Shown here: in pieces, positions 1-7,321 of the stretch
Numbering within the stretch: position 1 is the first letter of the stretch
How the letters are laid out: every line of letters begins with the position of its first letter
Notes under the pieces: generated by a model
Database searches by the model: none
What the model was told of the DNA's origin: nothing
What the model saw: the letters and a program-made list of their open reading frames with translations, nothing else
NCBI GenBank assembly: GCA_025353085.1
Contig: JANXRI010000162.1
Coordinates: 1-14,246, forward strand
DNA length: 14,246 nucleotides
DNA from: Betaproteobacteria bacterium
GTDB lineage: Bacteria; Pseudomonadota; Gammaproteobacteria; Burkholderiales; SG8-41
Direction: 5' to 3'
Program-made: the position numbers and the translations under genes

Positions 1-796
1 GGCGGCGTTCGTCATCGCGGCCATCAAGATGGCGCACCTATTAAAGAGCGGGCCGGGCGTCACGCTGGTAATCACGGCCGATGAGGAATGCGGATGCGGC
101 GGGGCGGCGCATCTCGTCAAGCAAGGCGTGCTGCTCGGCGAAGTCGGCGCGCTGGTGATCGGCGAGCCGACTGCCAATTACCCGCTGGTCGGGCACAAAG
201 GCGCGCTGTGGCTCGACGTGACGACGCGCGGCATCACGGCGCATGGCTCGATGCCGGAACGCGGCGACAACGCGATTTACAAAGCGGCCGGCGCGATACA
301 AAAGCTGCGCGAATTCGATTTTGCGACGCCGTCGCACCCCTTGATGGGCAAGCCGACGCTGAACGTCGGCACCGTGCATGGCGGTCTCAACATCAATTCG
401 GTGCCCGATTCGACGGTCATCGGCGTCGATATTCGCACCACACCGGGCCAGGATCACGCGATGATCCGCTCCAGCCTGCAGCGGCTACTCGGCGAAACGG
501 TTGAAATTATGCCGACCATCGACGTCGGCGCCATTTATTCGGACCCGTCGCAGCCGTGGATTCAACGCGTGTTCGACATCACACAGGTGCATCTGAAGAC
601 TCGCCCTCAGGCGAAAACGGCGACTTACTTTACCGATGCGGCGGTGCTTAAAGAAGCGTACCGCGACATTCCGATGGTGGTGCTGGGTCCCGGCGAGCCG
701 CAACTCGCGCATCAGACCGACGAATACTGCAAGGTTGACTGCATCGAGCAGGCCGTCGATATTTATACCGGGCTGATCAAAGACTGGAGTTCGTAA
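1..796 (+). CDS. M20 family metallo-amidohydrolase (ArgE/DapE-like), 5' truncated by the window edge
   Basis: The reading frame is open from base 2, so the N-terminus lies outside the window. M20 enzymes are di-zinc hydrolases that cleave an amide bond in N-acyl amino acids or small peptides. Counting from the first in-window Met (base 29), the ADEE motif carries the catalytic and bridging acidic residues (E19, E20), GEPT carries a further metal ligand, and AHGSMPERGDNAI belongs to the inserted dimerisation domain. The C-terminal AHQTDEY supplies the last His ligand. The first His and Asp ligands are expected upstream and cannot be checked. The stop overlaps the next gene's start (TAATG), so the amidase downstream is probably co-translated and may act in the same pathway. 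True argE or dapE, a carboxypeptidase G2-like enzyme or a dipeptidase are all possible; I assign the family only. Confidence 0.88.
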   Translation, partial: AAFVIAAIKMAHLLKSGPGVTLVITADEECGCGGAAHLVKQGVLLGEVGALVIGEPTANYPLVGHKGALWLDVTTRGITAHGSMPERGDNAIYKAAGAIQKLREFDFATPSHPLMGKPTLNVGTVHGGLNINSVPDSTVIGVDIRTTPGQDHAMIRSSLQRLLGETVEIMPTIDVGAIYSDPSQPWIQRVFDITQVHLKTRPQAKTATYFTDAAVLKEAYRDIPMVVLGPGEPQLAHQTDEYCKVDCIEQAVDIYTGLIKDWSS

Positions 797-2076
797 TGGG
801 CGCATTGAATACATTGTCCGCGGTGGAGGTGGCGCATCGGATTGCCGCCGGCACGATCACGTCGGAAGCACTGGTGCGTGACTGCCTGGAGCGGATCGAG
901 GCGCGGGAACCGTCAGTGCTGGCGTGGGAATTTATCGATCGTGACGCCGCAATCAGGCACGCGAAGGCAGCAGATGGCGGATCGCCGCGTGGGCTGCTGC
1001 ACGGTGTGCCGGTGGGCGTCAAGGATCTGATCGACACGGTTGACATGCCAACTGCATATGGCTCGCCGATCTATAAGGATCACCGCCCTGCGTGGGACGC
1101 GCCGTGTGTCGCACTGACCCGCGCTGCCGGTGGCATCGTGCTCGGCAAGACCGTCACGACTGAATTCGCCAACATGCATCCGGGCAAGACGCGTAATCCG
1201 CACAATGCAGCGCACACGCCCGGCGGTTCGTCATCCGGTTCGGCTGCAGCCGTCGCGGATTGCATGGTGCCGCTCGCATTCGGCACGCAGACGGCGGGCT
1301 CCATCATCCGTCCTTCGTCCTATTGTGGCGTGGTCGGCTACAAACCGAGTTTCGGCCTGATCAACCGCGTCGGCGTTAAAGCGTTGTCGGACACGCTCGA
1401 TACCGTTGGCACGATCGCGCGCAGCGTGCCCGATGCGGCGTACTTCGCCGCCGCCGTCAGCGGCCGCCGCGAACTGATTGTCGATAAACCGTTGACCGGC
1501 CGCTTGCGCATCGGCATCTGCCGCACCTACGAATGGAAGCATGCGCTCGACGAAACGGTCGCCGCCCTCGAGTCGGCCGCCAGCCAACTCGCCGCGGCCG
1601 GCGCTGATGTCAACGAGATCAAATTACCACCCACGTATGCGAACCTCGTGCAGGCGCAAACAGACATCATGTTCGTCGAAGAAGCCCACTCGCTTGCATA
1701 TGAGCGGCTCGCGCATCGCGCAGCGCTGAGTAAGCAATTGAGCGCCACGCTCGACGCCGGGCTTGCTATCACGCCCGAACGCTATGACGCGGCCCAGACG
1801 CTCGCGCGCAATTGCCGCCGCACGCTTGCCGATGTGTTCGCCAATTGCGATGTATTGATTGCGCCGAGCGCGCCGGGCGCGGCGCCCGCCAGTCTGGCAA
1901 TGACCGGGGATCCGGTGTTCAACCGCATGTGGACACTGTTGCGCACGCCGTGTGTGACGTTACCGGTCGCTCTTGCTGCGAATGGATTGCCGGTTGGATT
2001 GCAGGTGATCGGCGCATATGGCAGCGACGTTGCAACGCTTGCCGGCGCGCATTGGGTGCACGAGAAATTGCGCTAG
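796..2076 (+). CDS. Amidase signature (AS) family hydrolase
   Basis: 426 residues, a normal length for amidase-signature enzymes, which hydrolyse carboxylic amides through a Ser-cisSer-Lys triad. K76 lies in VPVGVKDLID, the cis-Ser is S145 in the GGSSSGSAAA glycine/serine motif, and the nucleophile is S169 in GTQTAGSIIRPSSYCG. No signal peptide is visible, so it is probably cytoplasmic. The ATG shares its A with the TAA stop of the M20 gene, and a GGAG at 786-789 lies six bases upstream, which supports this start and translational coupling. It differs from GatA in its shorter length, and no gatB or gatC is nearby, so a role in tRNA-dependent amidation is unlikely. A catabolic or detoxifying amidase acting with the M20 enzyme is an inference; the substrate is unknown. 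Confidence 0.9.
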   Translation: MGALNTLSAVEVAHRIAAGTITSEALVRDCLERIEAREPSVLAWEFIDRDAAIRHAKAADGGSPRGLLHGVPVGVKDLIDTVDMPTAYGSPIYKDHRPAWDAPCVALTRAAGGIVLGKTVTTEFANMHPGKTRNPHNAAHTPGGSSSGSAAAVADCMVPLAFGTQTAGSIIRPSSYCGVVGYKPSFGLINRVGVKALSDTLDTVGTIARSVPDAAYFAAAVSGRRELIVDKPLTGRLRIGICRTYEWKHALDETVAALESAASQLAAAGADVNEIKLPPTYANLVQAQTDIMFVEEAHSLAYERLAHRAALSKQLSATLDAGLAITPERYDAAQTLARNCRRTLADVFANCDVLIAPSAPGAAPASLAMTGDPVFNRMWTLLRTPCVTLPVALAANGLPVGLQVIGAYGSDVATLAGAHWVHEKLR

Positions 2077-2127
2077 GAGGGCGCCGCGTGCCGCGCACGA
2101 ACTCGCATTCGCGCGTGCGCCGTGTGT

Positions 2128-2133
2128 GATAAT
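2128..2133 (+). promoter_or_regulatory. Possible -10 element upstream of the FHA-cyclase gene
   Basis: GATAAT matches five of six bases of the sigma-70 -10 consensus. It lies 28 bases before the cyclase ATG, in the 85-base gap after the amidase. No convincing -35 hexamer is seen at 16-18 bases spacing, so this is weak. Confidence 0.22.
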
Positions 2134-2161
2134 AACCGGCGTTTGAACAACCAATCGGCAT

Positions 2162-3079
2162 ATGGCGCGGCAAACCCAGAACCTGGCGGTCTTGTTCGCT
2201 GACATCAGCGACAGCACCAAGCTTTACAGCACTCTAGGCGACAATGCCGCGCGCGCAGTCGTCAATGCGTGCCTGTCGCTGATTACCGGAGTAGTGGAGC
2301 GCTTCAAAGGCCGGGTGGTCAAAACGATCGGCGATGAAGTGATGTGCGTCTTCCGCCGAGCCGACGATGCAGTGGTGGCGGCGAGCGAGATGCAATTGTT
2401 GCTCGCCGGCAAGCGGCCGGGACAATACCACGTGCAGATTCACGTCGGGCTGCATTACGGGCCGGTGCTCGTCGAGGAAAACGATATCTTCGGCGACACG
2501 GTAAATGCTGCCGCGTACTTGACCGCAGTTGCCGCGGCGGACCAAATCCTCACGACCGAAGCGACTGAACGCAATCTGTCGCCTGCACTTCGTGCCAGTG
2601 TGCGCCCGGTATTCAAGGCGGTGCTCAAGGGCAGCACAGATGAGTCGACCGTTTACCAGGTGGTCTGGCACAACGATGTTGCTGAGCTGACTGACGTGAA
2701 CATGCGCTCGCACCGGATCATTCCCGGCGATCAAGGCAGCCTGATCGTCGCCCATTACAATCTGAGCCTGCGCCTCGATCAACTGCGCCCCAACATAACG
2801 ATCGGCCGCGGCGAAGACTGCGATCTGGTCGTGCATGAGAAGCTCGCGTCCCGCAAGCATGTCAGCATCCGCTTGATGCGCACCCACTTTTACCTCGTCG
2901 ACCACAGCCTGAACGGCACCTTCGTCACGCTCGACAGCGGCGAAGAAGTCCACGTGCTGCGCAAGGAATTGCTGCTCGACGGCTCCGGCAAGCTCACGCT
3001 CGGGCGCAGCGTGATTGACGGCGCGCTCGATATCATTGCGTTTACACGCGATCGCCGTTCGATGTATCGCGTGGAGTAG
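2162..3079 (+). CDS. Class III adenylate/guanylate cyclase domain fused to a C-terminal FHA domain
   Basis: 305 residues. Residues ~8-170 form a class III nucleotide cyclase catalytic domain: metal Asp D14 (FADISDST) and D58 (KTIGDEVM), purine-recognising K54 and D108 (the adenine-type pair), catalytic N115 (GDTVNAAAYL) and phosphate-binding K156 (LKG). The transition-state Arg expected four residues after the Asn is replaced by Tyr (Y119, codon 2516-2518). Residues ~205-290 form an FHA phosphothreonine-binding domain with G215-R216, S230-R-K-H233 and N251-G-T253. There is no membrane segment or signal peptide, so it should be cytoplasmic. The likely role is cAMP synthesis, or nucleotide sensing if catalysis is lost, controlled by Ser/Thr phosphorylation through the FHA domain; no kinase gene is adjacent. 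No strong Shine-Dalgarno sequence precedes the ATG. Its end converges on the minus-strand gene with only 17 bases between. Confidence 0.9.
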   Translation: MARQTQNLAVLFADISDSTKLYSTLGDNAARAVVNACLSLITGVVERFKGRVVKTIGDEVMCVFRRADDAVVAASEMQLLLAGKRPGQYHVQIHVGLHYGPVLVEENDIFGDTVNAAAYLTAVAAADQILTTEATERNLSPALRASVRPVFKAVLKGSTDESTVYQVVWHNDVAELTDVNMRSHRIIPGDQGSLIVAHYNLSLRLDQLRPNITIGRGEDCDLVVHEKLASRKHVSIRLMRTHFYLVDHSLNGTFVTLDSGEEVHVLRKELLLDGSGKLTLGRSVIDGALDIIAFTRDRRSMYRVE

Positions 3080-3096
3080 CAGCCGCTGGCTGGCAG

Positions 3097-3978
3097 TCAG
3101 CCGCGCGGCTCGCCGGCGATCAGCCTTACGACATCCAGACCGTTGCGCGACTTGTCGCGGTTCTCCGGCGTTTCGCGGCCGATTTCAGTCGCTGCAACGA
3201 AGGTATACATGTCAGCGGCACCTGCGAAGATTTTCGGTGTCAGGCCCGCCGCTTCGAACGTCTTTGCGATCTCGAGCATTTCCGGCACCCAGCGATGGGC
3301 TTTTGGCGGCATGACCGGCAACGCGCTCAATACCCAACTGTAAACATCACTGCGCGACGCCTTGAACTGTGCTTCGAGCGCGCCGTCGACTCCCAGCCGG
3401 CGCGCCGCCACCAATAGTTCGAGCACCAGCGCCTGCACGCCCTTGGTCATCGCGGCATAGCACATCTTGATCGCACTGGCGTCGCCGATGCGCTCGCTTA
3501 ATACGTTGATGGCGATCTGGGGCGTGGCGATTTGTTCGAGTGAGCGCGCTTCAGGCCCTGCAACATACAGCGTGGTCCTGGCCGCGCCGCGCGGCGGCGG
3601 CCCGATGATGCCGCCATCGACGCAGCGCCCGCCCGCCGCGGTGATCTGTGAATCGATCTCATGCATCGTGCCCGGCGCTATCGCATTGCAGTCGACTACG
3701 AGCGGGCTGCGCTTATTCACTGTCAATGCTTGCGCCACGCAGCCCGCAAACTCGAGCGCCGCGGCGGGATTCATGACCGACAAAATGAGTTCACATTCTT
3801 CGGTCAATTTTGCCACCGACCCGACGTCGGTCAGACCGGCTTCCCGCGCGAGTGTTTTACTGCGCTCACTGCGCGCATCGAGTGCCGTACAGACCTTGAA
3901 TCCCCGCGCCTTCAATTGTTGCGCGATCGCCTGGCCCATGTCGCCGGGGCTCATGACGCCGATGGTTTCGATTTTCAT
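3097..3978 (-). CDS. NAD(P)-dependent oxidoreductase, 6-phosphogluconate dehydrogenase-like N-domain with DUF1932-type C-terminus
   Basis: 293 residues from the ATG at 3978; a longer frame to 4071 exists, but GGAG eight bases upstream of 3978 and the immediate Rossmann strand (MKIETIGVMSPGDMG) fix the start. The dinucleotide-binding loop is G7-x-x-x-P-G12-D-M-G15, a variant of GxGxxG seen in this family. DGGIIGPPP at ~121-129 and the conserved Lys region KMCYAAMTKG at 171-180 match the catalytic part of beta-hydroxyacid dehydrogenase relatives. The all-helical second half resembles the DUF1932 domain. No signal peptide is present. The substrate is unknown; family members act on 3-hydroxy acids or phosphogluconate-like compounds. 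It is transcribed away from the MFS gene, so the two could share a control region. Confidence 0.85.
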   Translation of the reverse strand: MKIETIGVMSPGDMGQAIAQQLKARGFKVCTALDARSERSKTLAREAGLTDVGSVAKLTEECELILSVMNPAAALEFAGCVAQALTVNKRSPLVVDCNAIAPGTMHEIDSQITAAGGRCVDGGIIGPPPRGAARTTLYVAGPEARSLEQIATPQIAINVLSERIGDASAIKMCYAAMTKGVQALVLELLVAARRLGVDGALEAQFKASRSDVYSWVLSALPVMPPKAHRWVPEMLEIAKTFEAAGLTPKIFAGAADMYTFVAATEIGRETPENRDKSRNGLDVVRLIAGEPRG

Positions 3979-4126
3979 GCGTTGATCTCCAGGGTGGGCG
4001 CGTTTTCCAGAGGCGCGCGTAATCCTGATTCTAGCTTGCATGACTGCGCCCGGGCGGCGTGCTGCGCGCATGGATTACAATCGACGATTATTTTCTGCCG
4101 GCGATGCCCGCTGCCGCGCCCATGCC
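3979..4126. promoter_or_regulatory. Divergent intergenic region between the oxidoreductase and the MFS transporter
   Basis: This 148-base spacer must hold outward promoters for both genes. On the minus strand, TAGAAT (plus-strand 4028-4033) matches the -10 consensus in five of six bases and lies about 50 bases before the oxidoreductase start. On the plus strand, TACAAT at 4076-4081 also matches five of six and lies about 45 bases before the MFS ATG. Neither has a good -35 box. No clear operator palindrome was found. Confidence 0.3.
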
Positions 4127-5290
4127 ATGAGTTTTTACGTCATCGTTACTTTGACGGTGCTCAATCATATTGCCTACAAGGGCAGCAAAATGCTGATCTC
4201 CCTGTACGCGATAGACCTTGGGGCGACGCCGCTTACCATCGGCATTCTTTACTCGCTGTATTCGTTCTTTTCGCTGTTTCTGGCGCTGTATGCCGGCCGC
4301 GCGTCGGACCGGCTGGGCCCGCGCGTGCCGATGCTGCTCGGATCGCTGGCGCTCGGCGGCGGGCTCCTATTGCCATTTTTGTGGCGGGGACTGCCGGCGC
4401 TGTTCGTTTCAGCCGCGTTGATCGGCACGCTGTATATTTTTTACATGGTTTCGGCGCAGCACCTGATCGGCGCCTTCGGAGCGGGGCATAAGCGCACGCG
4501 CAATTACGCGACCTTCAGCCTGGGCGTCGCGCTCACTGCGTTAATCGGCCCAACGCTTACCGGTTTTCTGATCGATACGATCGGTCATCAATCGACGTAT
4601 GCGGTGCTGGCATTGCTGCCGGTCGGTCCTATTTTGTTTTTGCTGTTCTTCGCGCGCGGATTGCCGCGGGTCGCCGAAGACGTCAAGCGCGCTGAACATC
4701 GCACGATCGACCTCATTCGCAACGCGCCGTTGCGCCGCGCCTTCATCGCGGCGGGTATCATCGAAACCGGCGGCGAGCTCTTCAGTTTTTACATGCCTAT
4801 CTACGGGCACTCGATCGGCCTGTCGGCGTCGCTGATTGGCCTCATCCTCGGCACTTACGCGGTGGCGGTTTTGTTGACGCGCCTGGTGATGAGCGCGCTG
4901 GTCAAACGCAGCAGTGAAGAAGCCGTTTTGTGCGCTTCACTCACGGTGGCGTCGGTGGCCTGCATGTTGTTTCCGTTCGTCACGAGCGTATACATGCTCG
5001 GCGCGATTTCGTTCGTGCTCGGCATCGGGCTCGGGTGCTGCGGGCCGCTGTCGATGGTAATTACGTATAACCGCGCGCCGGAAGGACGCAGTGGCGAGGC
5101 GATGGGCTTGCGCCAGAGTTTCAACAAATTCACCGAAGTGCTGGTGCCTTTGATTTTCGGCACCGTCGGCAGCGCGTTCGGCATCGGCGCCGCGTTCTGG
5201 ATGGATGCAGTGCTGCTCGGTGGAGGGGCGCTCATCATGAGAAGCGATGCGCAGCAGCGCGCCGGTGTGCTGCGCACTGAGTCGCGATAA
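4127..5290 (+). CDS. MFS family transporter
   Basis: 387 residues, strongly hydrophobic, with about twelve predicted membrane segments, as expected for a major facilitator superfamily permease in the inner membrane. The loop after the second segment carries the MFS motif A signature (G57-R-A-S-D61-R-L-G-P-R66). A charged stretch with KRAEHR around residues ~185-200 fits the central cytoplasmic loop between the six-helix halves. I chose ATG 4127 because the hydrophobic first helix begins directly there. The frame is open back to 4040 (other ATGs at 4040 and 4070), but that extension is Arg-rich and unlike an MFS N-terminus. No strong ribosome binding site precedes 4127, so the start is less certain than the gene. 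The substrate is unknown; drug or metabolite efflux would be typical. Confidence 0.88.
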   Translation: MSFYVIVTLTVLNHIAYKGSKMLISLYAIDLGATPLTIGILYSLYSFFSLFLALYAGRASDRLGPRVPMLLGSLALGGGLLLPFLWRGLPALFVSAALIGTLYIFYMVSAQHLIGAFGAGHKRTRNYATFSLGVALTALIGPTLTGFLIDTIGHQSTYAVLALLPVGPILFLLFFARGLPRVAEDVKRAEHRTIDLIRNAPLRRAFIAAGIIETGGELFSFYMPIYGHSIGLSASLIGLILGTYAVAVLLTRLVMSALVKRSSEEAVLCASLTVASVACMLFPFVTSVYMLGAISFVLGIGLGCCGPLSMVITYNRAPEGRSGEAMGLRQSFNKFTEVLVPLIFGTVGSAFGIGAAFWMDAVLLGGGALIMRSDAQQRAGVLRTESR

Positions 5291-5296
5291 TCTTGC

Positions 5297-5310
5297 GTCG
5301 ACTCATCGAC
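5297..5310 (+). terminator. Weak hairpin after the MFS gene
   Basis: GTCGA-CTCA-TCGAC forms a five-base-pair stem with a four-base loop, seven bases after the MFS stop, followed by TTTGCTCT. The stem is short and the T-tract broken, so it is at best a poor intrinsic terminator. Confidence 0.2.
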
Positions 5311-5438
5311 TTTGCTCTATGCCGGATCATCGAACGTGCGAAAAAAATGATAGCATCGGCGGCAGTAGTCATTCGTACAAGTAACGCAGGCCGCGCAAAC
5401 CGCCGGCATCAGTGTGAAGCGTCCGAACCGGGCTGAAA

Positions 5439-6395
5439 ATGAAAACTCTTCGCTACGTTTGGCTGCTCTTACTCGCTGTTCTATTCGCGGACTGCGGCAA
5501 CAAAACTGACAATGCGCTGCAAGGCTACGCCGAAGGCGAATATGTCAGAGTCGCGGCGCCGTTCGCCGGCAGTCTGCAAAATCTGCAGGTCAAGCGCGGC
5601 AGTCAGGTCAAAGCCGGCGACCCGCTGTTCACACTCGAGCAGGTGAACGAGGCAGCGGCGCGGCGTGAAGCGGAAGAACGCGTGCGCAACGCCGAAGCGC
5701 AAATCGCCGATCTCAAGAAAAGCCGGCGTCCCTCCGAAATCGACGCCGTGCGCGCGCAACTTGCGCAAGCCCGTGCCAGTCTCAAACTCTCGAACGTCAA
5801 TCTGGCGCGCCGGGAACAATTAGCCGCGTCGAATTTCATATCGAAAAGCTCGGTGGACGAGGCGCGTGCCGCCGCCGAACGCGATCGCGCGCGCGTCGGC
5901 GAACTTGAAGCGCAGGTGACCACCGCGCAGCTTGCCGCACGCCAGGACGAGATACGCGCTGCCGAATCGAATGCGGCGGCTGCCCGCGCGGCTCTCGCCC
6001 AGGCTGACTGGAAGCTCGCGCAAAAATCGGTAATAGCGCCGCTCGCGGGTCTCGTGAACGACACGAATTACGTCGCGGGCGAATGGGTACCCGCAGGCTC
6101 GCCCGTGGTGTCGCTGTTGCCGCCGCAAAATATCAAGGTGCGGTTTTTCGTTGCAGAGTCCGCGCTTGGCGCATTGAAGATGGGCGATTCGATTAAGGTG
6201 CGCTGCGACGGCTGCGCCGCGCCGCTGGTGGCGCAAATTACCTTCATTTCGCCGCAAGCCGAGTACACGCCGCCAGTCATCTATAGCCGCGAAACGCGCA
6301 CCAAGCTCGTTTACCTGATTGAAGCGCGCACCACGCCGCAGGACGCACTCAAGCTGCATCCCGGGCAGCCGGTCGATGTGACGCTCGTGCGATGA
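5439..6395 (+). CDS. HlyD/YbhG-type membrane fusion protein of an ABC efflux system
   Basis: 318 residues. An N-terminal hydrophobic segment (~5-16) ends at Cys19 (LFADC), resembling a lipoprotein signal, but Asp at -1 and Phe at -3 are unusual for a lipobox. Residues ~34-66 and ~196-230 are the two halves of a lipoyl/barrel-sandwich domain (APFAGSLQNLQVKRGSQVKAG and APLAGLVNDTNYVAGEWV). Between them, ~68-195 is a long Ala/Glu/Arg-rich alpha-helical hairpin expected to form the coiled coil that reaches an outer-membrane channel. The C-terminus (~230-318) fits a beta-barrel and membrane-proximal domain. Its role is the periplasmic adaptor of a tripartite exporter with the next two genes; the overlap with the ATPase gene (ATGA) supports this. 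No TolC-like gene is in the window. The ribosome binding site is weak. Confidence 0.88.
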   Translation: MKTLRYVWLLLLAVLFADCGNKTDNALQGYAEGEYVRVAAPFAGSLQNLQVKRGSQVKAGDPLFTLEQVNEAAARREAEERVRNAEAQIADLKKSRRPSEIDAVRAQLAQARASLKLSNVNLARREQLAASNFISKSSVDEARAAAERDRARVGELEAQVTTAQLAARQDEIRAAESNAAAARAALAQADWKLAQKSVIAPLAGLVNDTNYVAGEWVPAGSPVVSLLPPQNIKVRFFVAESALGALKMGDSIKVRCDGCAAPLVAQITFISPQAEYTPPVIYSRETRTKLVYLIEARTTPQDALKLHPGQPVDVTLVR

Positions 6396-7321
6396 GCGAT
6401 GCGGCGGTCATCGACGTCGAGGGCCTGACCAAAACGTTTGGCGGCCGGCGTGTCGTCGACGATTTCAGCATTCGCGTCGAGCGCGGCCAGATATTCGGCT
6501 TTCTGGGTCCCAACGGCAGCGGCAAGACGACCACCATTCGAATGCTGTGCGGACTGCTGACGCCCGATGGCGGGCGAGGAACCTGCCTGGGCCATGACAT
6601 CATCCGCGAGTCGGCGTTAATCAAGCGCCAGGTCGGTTATATGACGCAGCGCTTCAGTCTTTACGAGGACCTGAGCATTCGCGAAAACCTCGACTTTATC
6701 GCGCGCGTGTATGAGGTGCCGGAGCGTCAACACGCGGTCGGCGCGGCGCTGGAACGGTTAGGCCTCGCGAAGCGCAGCGCGCAACTGGCGGGACAGTTAT
6801 CGGGTGGCTGGAAGCAGCGGTTGGCGCTGGCCGCGTGCCTCTTGCACAACCCGCGGTTGCTGCTGCTCGACGAGCCGACCGCCGGCGTCGATCCTAACGC
6901 ACGGCGTGAATTCTGGAATCGGATACATATGCTGGCCGCCGAGGGCATCACGGTTTTAGTCAGCACCCATTACATGGATGAAGCGGAACGCTGCCACCGT
7001 CTTGCGTATATCGCGTACGGCAAACTGCTGATTACGGGCACGGCCGCCGAAGTGATCGCGCATTCGAACCTCACGACATGGTCGGTCAGCGGTCCTGATT
7101 TATTTGGTCTGGCCGCCGAATTGCGCAATGTGCCGGCGATCACGATGGTTGTGCCATTCGGCAGCACCTTGCACGTGAGCGGCACCGACGCGCCGGTGCT
7201 CGACGCGGCGCTCGATCATTTCCGCGCGCGGCCAGGCACGCTGTGGATACCCGCGGAACCAAGCCTCGAAGACGTGTTCATCCGCATGATGGATGAAGCA
7301 CCCGACAACTTCAACGCATGA
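6392..7321 (+). CDS. ABC transporter ATP-binding protein (ABC-2 exporter type)
   Basis: 309 residues with one complete nucleotide-binding domain: Walker A G39-PNGSGK-T46, Q-loop Q86, signature LSGGW (136-140), Walker B LLLLD160 with catalytic E161, D-loop AGVD and switch H193 (STHYMDE). Trp in place of Gln in the signature is common in ABC-2 drug and heavy-metabolite exporters of the YbhF/YhiH type. The C-terminal ~100 residues end in the PSLEDVFI element typical of these ATPases. It powers export by the permease encoded immediately downstream. E. coli YbhF has two tandem ATPase domains; here there is one, so it must act as a homodimer. The ATG overlaps the preceding stop by four bases (ATGA), and the same overlap links it to the permease gene. 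Confidence 0.93.
   Translation: MSDAAVIDVEGLTKTFGGRRVVDDFSIRVERGQIFGFLGPNGSGKTTTIRMLCGLLTPDGGRGTCLGHDIIRESALIKRQVGYMTQRFSLYEDLSIRENLDFIARVYEVPERQHAVGAALERLGLAKRSAQLAGQLSGGWKQRLALAACLLHNPRLLLLDEPTAGVDPNARREFWNRIHMLAAEGITVLVSTHYMDEAERCHRLAYIAYGKLLITGTAAEVIAHSNLTTWSVSGPDLFGLAAELRNVPAITMVVPFGSTLHVSGTDAPVLDAALDHFRARPGTLWIPAEPSLEDVFIRMMDEAPDNFNA

Noticed and set aside
2234..2953. 239-codon open frame on the minus strand opposite the cyclase gene
   Set aside because: It is antisense to a gene with clear domains, has no recognisable motif, and its composition is that of a GC-rich shadow frame.
3050..3066. GATCGCCGTTC shared by the end of the cyclase gene and the tilS insert (12489-12499)
   Set aside because: An 11-base match between two coding regions of a GC-rich genome is expected by chance and lies outside the repeat core.
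3080..3130. GC-rich inverted sequence (GCCGCGCGGC) near the convergent ends of the cyclase and oxidoreductase genes
   Set aside because: It has no T-run on either strand and lies partly in coding sequence, so it is not a convincing terminator.
3661..4491. 276-codon plus-strand frame across the oxidoreductase/MFS divergent region
   Set aside because: It overlaps the start of the MFS gene in another frame and the oxidoreductase on the other strand; the translation shows no family pattern.
5340..5356. A-tract followed by ATGATAGCAT as promoter of the efflux operon
   Set aside because: No well-spaced -35 and -10 pair could be assigned; the operon surely has a promoter in this gap, but I cannot place it.
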